A stretch of 33,824 nt of DNA from contig JAACJO010000075.1 in NCBI GenBank assembly GCA_013368445.1, forward strand, positions 1 to 33,824, written 5' to 3'. Of this stretch, positions 30,060 through 33,824 are shown piece by piece. The DNA comes from Leucocoprinus leucothites. Taxonomy: Eukaryota > Basidiomycota > Agaricomycetes > Agaricales > Agaricaceae. The notes under the pieces are model-generated. The model was given only the letters and a program-made list of their open reading frames with translations. It had not been told where the DNA came from and did no database searches. The number at the start of each line of letters is the position of its first letter. The stretch's first letter is position 1. The position numbers and the translations under genes were made by a program.

Positions 30060-33000
30060 CAGATCATGGAGGGTGGCAGGCTGCCCCGCCTGCTTCGTTG
30101 TCTCCGACGCTTACAAGTAAGTGAAGTCGCTACCTTTATTCATCCCGCTAATACCCCGAACTAGAAATGGTCGTCTTGGAAGCAAAGAAGAGCTGTCCGG
30201 CGCATCGGAGATCATGCATTGGGGAATATTCGCCGGGAACATGTGAGTCCATGGTCTGAAGGCTTGGACTACTCTGATCATATCACATTCTTTCAGCCTT
30301 TCATCGTAAAGGCGCCGATCGACATGGCGCTCAGATTTTCGCGGACTCACGCAACAACTGTAGTTGGAGACAGGAAGGATAACTGCCTTGCAGTTTCCTC
30401 TTTGGCGGTCGAGAACACTTAGTGCGGTTTTGTCTCTTTCGTTCCGCCTTCTCGCAGTGGGATGTTGACTCTGGAACTGTAGGCGCTCTTATTGGTTGAT
30501 CTGGGTATCCGACTGCAGAGAAGACGACCTCTGGAGATATCACAACACGCTGCAACCCACGAGCGCATTTACTGGTGAGTGAAATTGCTCTGCGGAATTA
30601 CGGAGAGCTCATGATAGAGGCAGTCGTCCAGGAAGCTCCATGCGAGCATTGGGGTCATCTACCTGCACAGCATCGGGCATATTGTCAAGGTGTTCGTCCT
30701 TGACACTCAACAGTAAGTTTCACAAAATCTTCCCTGACGTCTCTGATCGAACCATTGCAGCACAGAACTTACAGCTGGCCGACGACAGCAAGCACATCGG
30801 CTACACGCTACGACTTCGCCTCGCAGCACGAACGTCCACTACATCGCCATAGTACAGACATCCTCGAAGAGCGACCGTGGCATCCCCCAGAGCCGTTGTC
30901 TAAGACGCTCACGCAAACACCCGACTCGAGAGACTGAGAAGAGGATTCCTGCAGTAATATCCTGTCGTCCTCGACGGACGATCGTGAGGGTGAGTACTTA
31001 ATCTTATTAAATACCTTCCCCACATTCACGAGATTGTGCTAACTGTAACTATCGTCGCAGGAGACCTTGAACCCCAACAGCCCCACTCGAGAGATGAAAC
31101 ATGGAGAGCAAGGCGCAGTCAGCATCCATACACGATGGTAAGTGCCTCGACGTTCATTACAGCCTCTTCCTTGGTCTGACGATATCCGTTACCAGCAACG
31201 ATCGCATGGTGAGGTGAAAAGCTGGATACCAGGCCAATGCGCTGCCGTCCTCGACGGACGATGATGCATGCTGGTGAGTACTGAATCCCATCTGCAATTT
31301 CCACATGCTCATGGGACTGGGCACCAGTAAGAGTCGTCCGCGAGGCTCAAGAGGTCAAAAACAGAGGGCACAGTGGGCAGTCGTCCTCGACGCGCGTTGT
31401 AAGTGCCTCAATCTCCTACTCCCTCACTTGATCTCACTGGGCGTGTGCTTAACCACCAGCCTTCTTCAACGTTTACAGGACCAGCACACCCACAAGTGCA
31501 AATAGGTGGAGCCGTCCGCGACGACAGTCTTCTGTCACAGCAAGATGAAATGACAACACCATCACCACGGAGAGCTTGGGCCTTGGATGGAACCGTCGTC
31601 GACGGATCATGGTGAGTTGCTTGTCCTGGGCCCATCGGATTGAGTGGCTCATATTTATCACGTCCACAGCTGTCCTCGAAGTCTTCGACGCGCCAACCCG
31701 GCATGGTGTCTTCTTGCACCCTATGGCCCAGTTCGTTGACAGGCGGATCGAGAGGTGACTGGCAGGGGAGGATCGTCGACGACGACGGATGCCGGTGAGT
31801 CCATCACTTTGAAATTCCGAGCTGCTGTCATCGTCTGACACCTCAATGGCAGTTATCAAGCCTACGCCTAGTGCTGACGTTGGAACCCCGGTCGTCCTCG
31901 ACGGGCACAAGTGAGCGCTTCAGTCATTTCATCACCACAAATACCCACAAAGCGACATATCAACAACAATCGTCCTGGAAGGAATCCCAGTACAACCCTA
32001 CCATGCTATACCTACCAATCCGGAGAGGCACGCTGCAACATCGATGAGCGTCCAAGAAGATAGAGCGAACGGCAATTTGCTCGCGGCTCACGAGGAAGAG
32101 CAGTCTTCTTCGACGGACAAGGGTGAGAATCTGCGTTCGTTCATTGATTCGCATGTTCTTATGAGATTTTGTACGTCCACGAAGACTCTGTAAGCAACGA
32201 GGGCCCCACCGCCCACGAGGTGGAATGCAGGTCTCGTCAACGGACAAGGGTGAGTACCTCACTCATTATCGTTCTCCCCGCCTTTTTCACGCTACCAAGT
32301 GCCAAGCTACGGCCGTCCGAGAAGACCGCCTGAGCAATGATATACCGCAACTCACAACACCGCGGTGAGGTCACGACCTACGATGTGGAGCACACGGTCG
32401 CCCTGGACGGACAAATGGTGAGTTTTGCTGTATAATTCTTTTCCGTTCTCATTTGGCTGTGTGCTAGTGGCGGTCGTCCCAGACGCACTACGTATGTGAC
32501 AAACACAGAGGGCGGAATACATGTTAGCCCTGACGGACCACGGGTGAGTATTGCAGCCTAAATCACGTTGTACATCATTCTGACCAAACCATGTATCAGC
32601 AGCTGTCGTTCCGCCGTGGAACAACGTGGTCGTCCTCGACAGACAATGGTGAGTGATATACTAAGTCCCGAGTCCTAATTACAATGACCAACAGCAGCCG
32701 TCGTCCAAGACAATTGTGCACCAAGTGTTGGTCCACAACATGGCAAACAGAATCTGCGTACGGTTGTCCAGTCACAGGTAAACGTGATTGGTGCACAACA
32801 TGGCAAACAGAATCTGCGTACGGTTGTCCAGTCACAGGTAAACGTGATTATCACAATCTATGATGTAGTGAATGATTTTTCTTATTGAAACAAGTGCCAA
32901 TGACGGTCATCGAAGACAACCGTAACTGTACAACCACGATGGGACCACAACACGCGGCTGCCTCAACAGACGCTATGTGGCTGTGGTGGATGCAGGACCC

Positions 33001-33255
33001 GGGTAGTCCAACATGCTAACGTCTTCGACGTACGGAGGTGAGCATGTGAAAATATTCCTGTGATGGCCCCCCTTGACAAACACCGCACCTAGATACAGCA
33101 CGTAAGCGAGACTGGCGCAACAACCCCGCCGACACTGGGGAGAGCATGCAGGAGGTGAACCAAGAGCACGGTCGTCCCCGACAGATAATGGTGAGTCGAG
33201 TGTACATAAGCCTACAGATCCACAAGTGACCTGTAAATCTTGAATACAGATATAC
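30060..33255 (+). repeat. Array of degenerate exon-intron-like units
   Basis: About 18 units are spread over 3.2 kb. Most hold a box close to GTCGTCCTCGACGGACAATG followed at once by a splice-donor-like GTGAGT or GTAAGT, then 40-80 bp ending in a CAG or TAG acceptor-like site and another GTCGTCC-type box. Donor-like sites lie at 30117, 30243, 30575, 30714, 30990, 31138, 31274, 31399, 31612, 31795, 31911, 32123, 32250, 32418, 32544, 32649, 33038 and 33191, with a common spacing of 105-150 bp. Single units translate to short pieces such as AAVVQDNCAPSV or TVALDGQM, but I found no phase that keeps one frame through several units. It is either a gene made of many duplicated mini-exons, now decaying, or a non-coding repeat whose unit happens to include splice sites. 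Confidence 0.6.
32730..32849. repeat. 60-bp perfect tandem duplication
   Basis: Two copies of 60 bp, differing only at the first few bases, both containing CACAACATGGCAAACAGAAT and TCACAGGTAAACGTGAT. It lies inside the mini-exon-like array. The near identity shows it is much younger than the other units. Confidence 0.92.
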
Positions 33256-33302
33256 CCCGTGCACGTTACAGCGAGCATTTACCTACATGGCCTGCTGATG
33301 GA

Positions 33303-33600
33303 TTAGGGTTATCAGGGTGGAATTTTGAAAAGCAGGGTAGGGTTTTATGCTAGGGACAGGCCAGGGACAGGTAGGGACAGGTAGGGACAGGTAGGGACAG
33401 GTAGGGACAGGCCAGGGATAGGCAAGGGACAGGCTAGAGACAGGTAGGGACAGGCCAGGGTTAAGCAAGGGACAGGCTAGAGACAGGTAGGGACAGACCA
33501 GGGACAGACTAGGGACAGGAGGAGGACAGGAAGAGGACAGGAAGAGGACAGGCAGAGGACATGTAGAGGACAGGCATGGACAGGAAAAGCACAGAGCAGA
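33303..33600 (+). repeat. TTAGGG-type module start and repeat array, copy C
   Basis: TTAGGGTTATCAGGG begins here, followed by TAGGGTTTTATGCTAGGGACAG, in register with copies A and B. The array then uses a shorter unit of about 10 bp (TAGGGACAGG), turning into GGACAGGAAGA-type units toward 33560. All three copies point the same way. Confidence 0.8.
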
Positions 33601-33824
33601 ATATTTTTGTGCGCATAGTACATTATTTGAGTACAAAGTGAATAGTTTATTTTTTTGTCTACGACATTGATCTATAAGAGCAGACTGGACATGTATGGAA
33701 TGAGAACTGTGTGGGTTTATGGCCTGATGGCATTCTCGTGAAACGAGGATGCCACTTTTCTTACTTTATGTACAACATTAAAGAGATATGACATTGAAGT
33801 ATGGGCATCATAACTCATGAGGGA
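33601..33824. other. Post-array region of copy C, cut by the window edge
   Basis: AT-rich with a poly-T tract near 33650 and a hairpin at 33728-33754. The last bases (ATAACTCATGAGGGA) resemble the stretch over the last intron of RPA3-like copy B at 14001-14015. No gene can be called. Confidence 0.45.
33728..33754. repeat. 12-bp stem hairpin, copy C
   Basis: TGGCATTCTCGT (33728-33739) pairs with ACGAGGATGCCA (33743-33754), with one wobble and a 3-base loop. It lies about 425 bp after the copy C module start, comparable to the palindromes of copies A and B. Confidence 0.85.

Noticed and set aside
32596..32835. Minus-strand protein with a repeated GQPYADSVCHVV segment
   Set aside because: The repeat is the 60-bp duplication read on the wrong strand; splice-like signals lie on the plus strand.
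30060..33255. CRISPR array
   Set aside because: Unit length and spacing vary widely, the repeats are degenerate, and the sequence context is eukaryotic.
33283..33636. Minus-strand protein rich in Pro, Ser, Leu and Cys
   Set aside because: It is only the translation of the TAGGGACAGG repeat array.

Overview
The window looks like nuclear DNA of a mushroom-forming basidiomycete (Agaricomycetes). Genes are split by introns of about 45-70 bp with GT..AG ends, spacers are short, and both conserved eukaryotic genes (VPS29, a CFEM membrane protein, a 6-TM ER-transporter-type protein) and large uncharacterised families of the Agaricomycete type are present. I saw no bacterial operons, CRISPR array, rRNA or tRNA. 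All names rest on reading motifs by eye; no database search was run.

Layout. (1) 1-5162 is ordinary chromosome on the minus strand: the 5' part of a 6-TM transporter, VPS29, a CFEM protein and a broken gene fragment, plus one doubtful plus-strand gene. (2) 5163-13131 is module A: a TAGGG-rich 22-bp repeat array, a long palindrome, an RPA3-like pseudogene (-), a large unknown gene X (-), and a divergent SNF2-family ATPase gene Y (+) cut off in mid-domain. (3) 13131-about 23290 is module B, with the same parts in the same order: array, palindrome, RPA3-like (-), X (-), then a complete Y (+). (4) 23290-29392 holds extra exons that may extend Y, a second uncharacterised gene (Z, +), and two more RPA3-like copies (+). 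(5) 30060-33255 is an array of degenerate units, each carrying a CGTCCTCGACGGAC-like box followed by a splice-donor-like GTGAGT. (6) 33303-33824 is the start of what looks like a third module: a TTAGGG start, a repeat array and a hairpin.

The main finding is this head-to-tail module. Each copy starts with a telomere-like (T)TAGGGTTAT block. At two of the three starts the block directly abuts a broken coding sequence. The module joins a ssDNA-binding RPA3-type OB-fold protein, a SNF2 ATPase and a conserved unknown protein. I infer a telomere-associated or mobile cassette; this is not proven. The X/Y divergent spacers share two stem-loops, one of which keeps its pairing through a compensatory base-pair change.

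A caution on gene integrity: at least five conserved genes are each one base short, usually in a G or C run. That pattern looks more like residual long-read homopolymer error than pseudogenes. The truncation of Y-A and the stop codon in RPA3-A are not of that kind.
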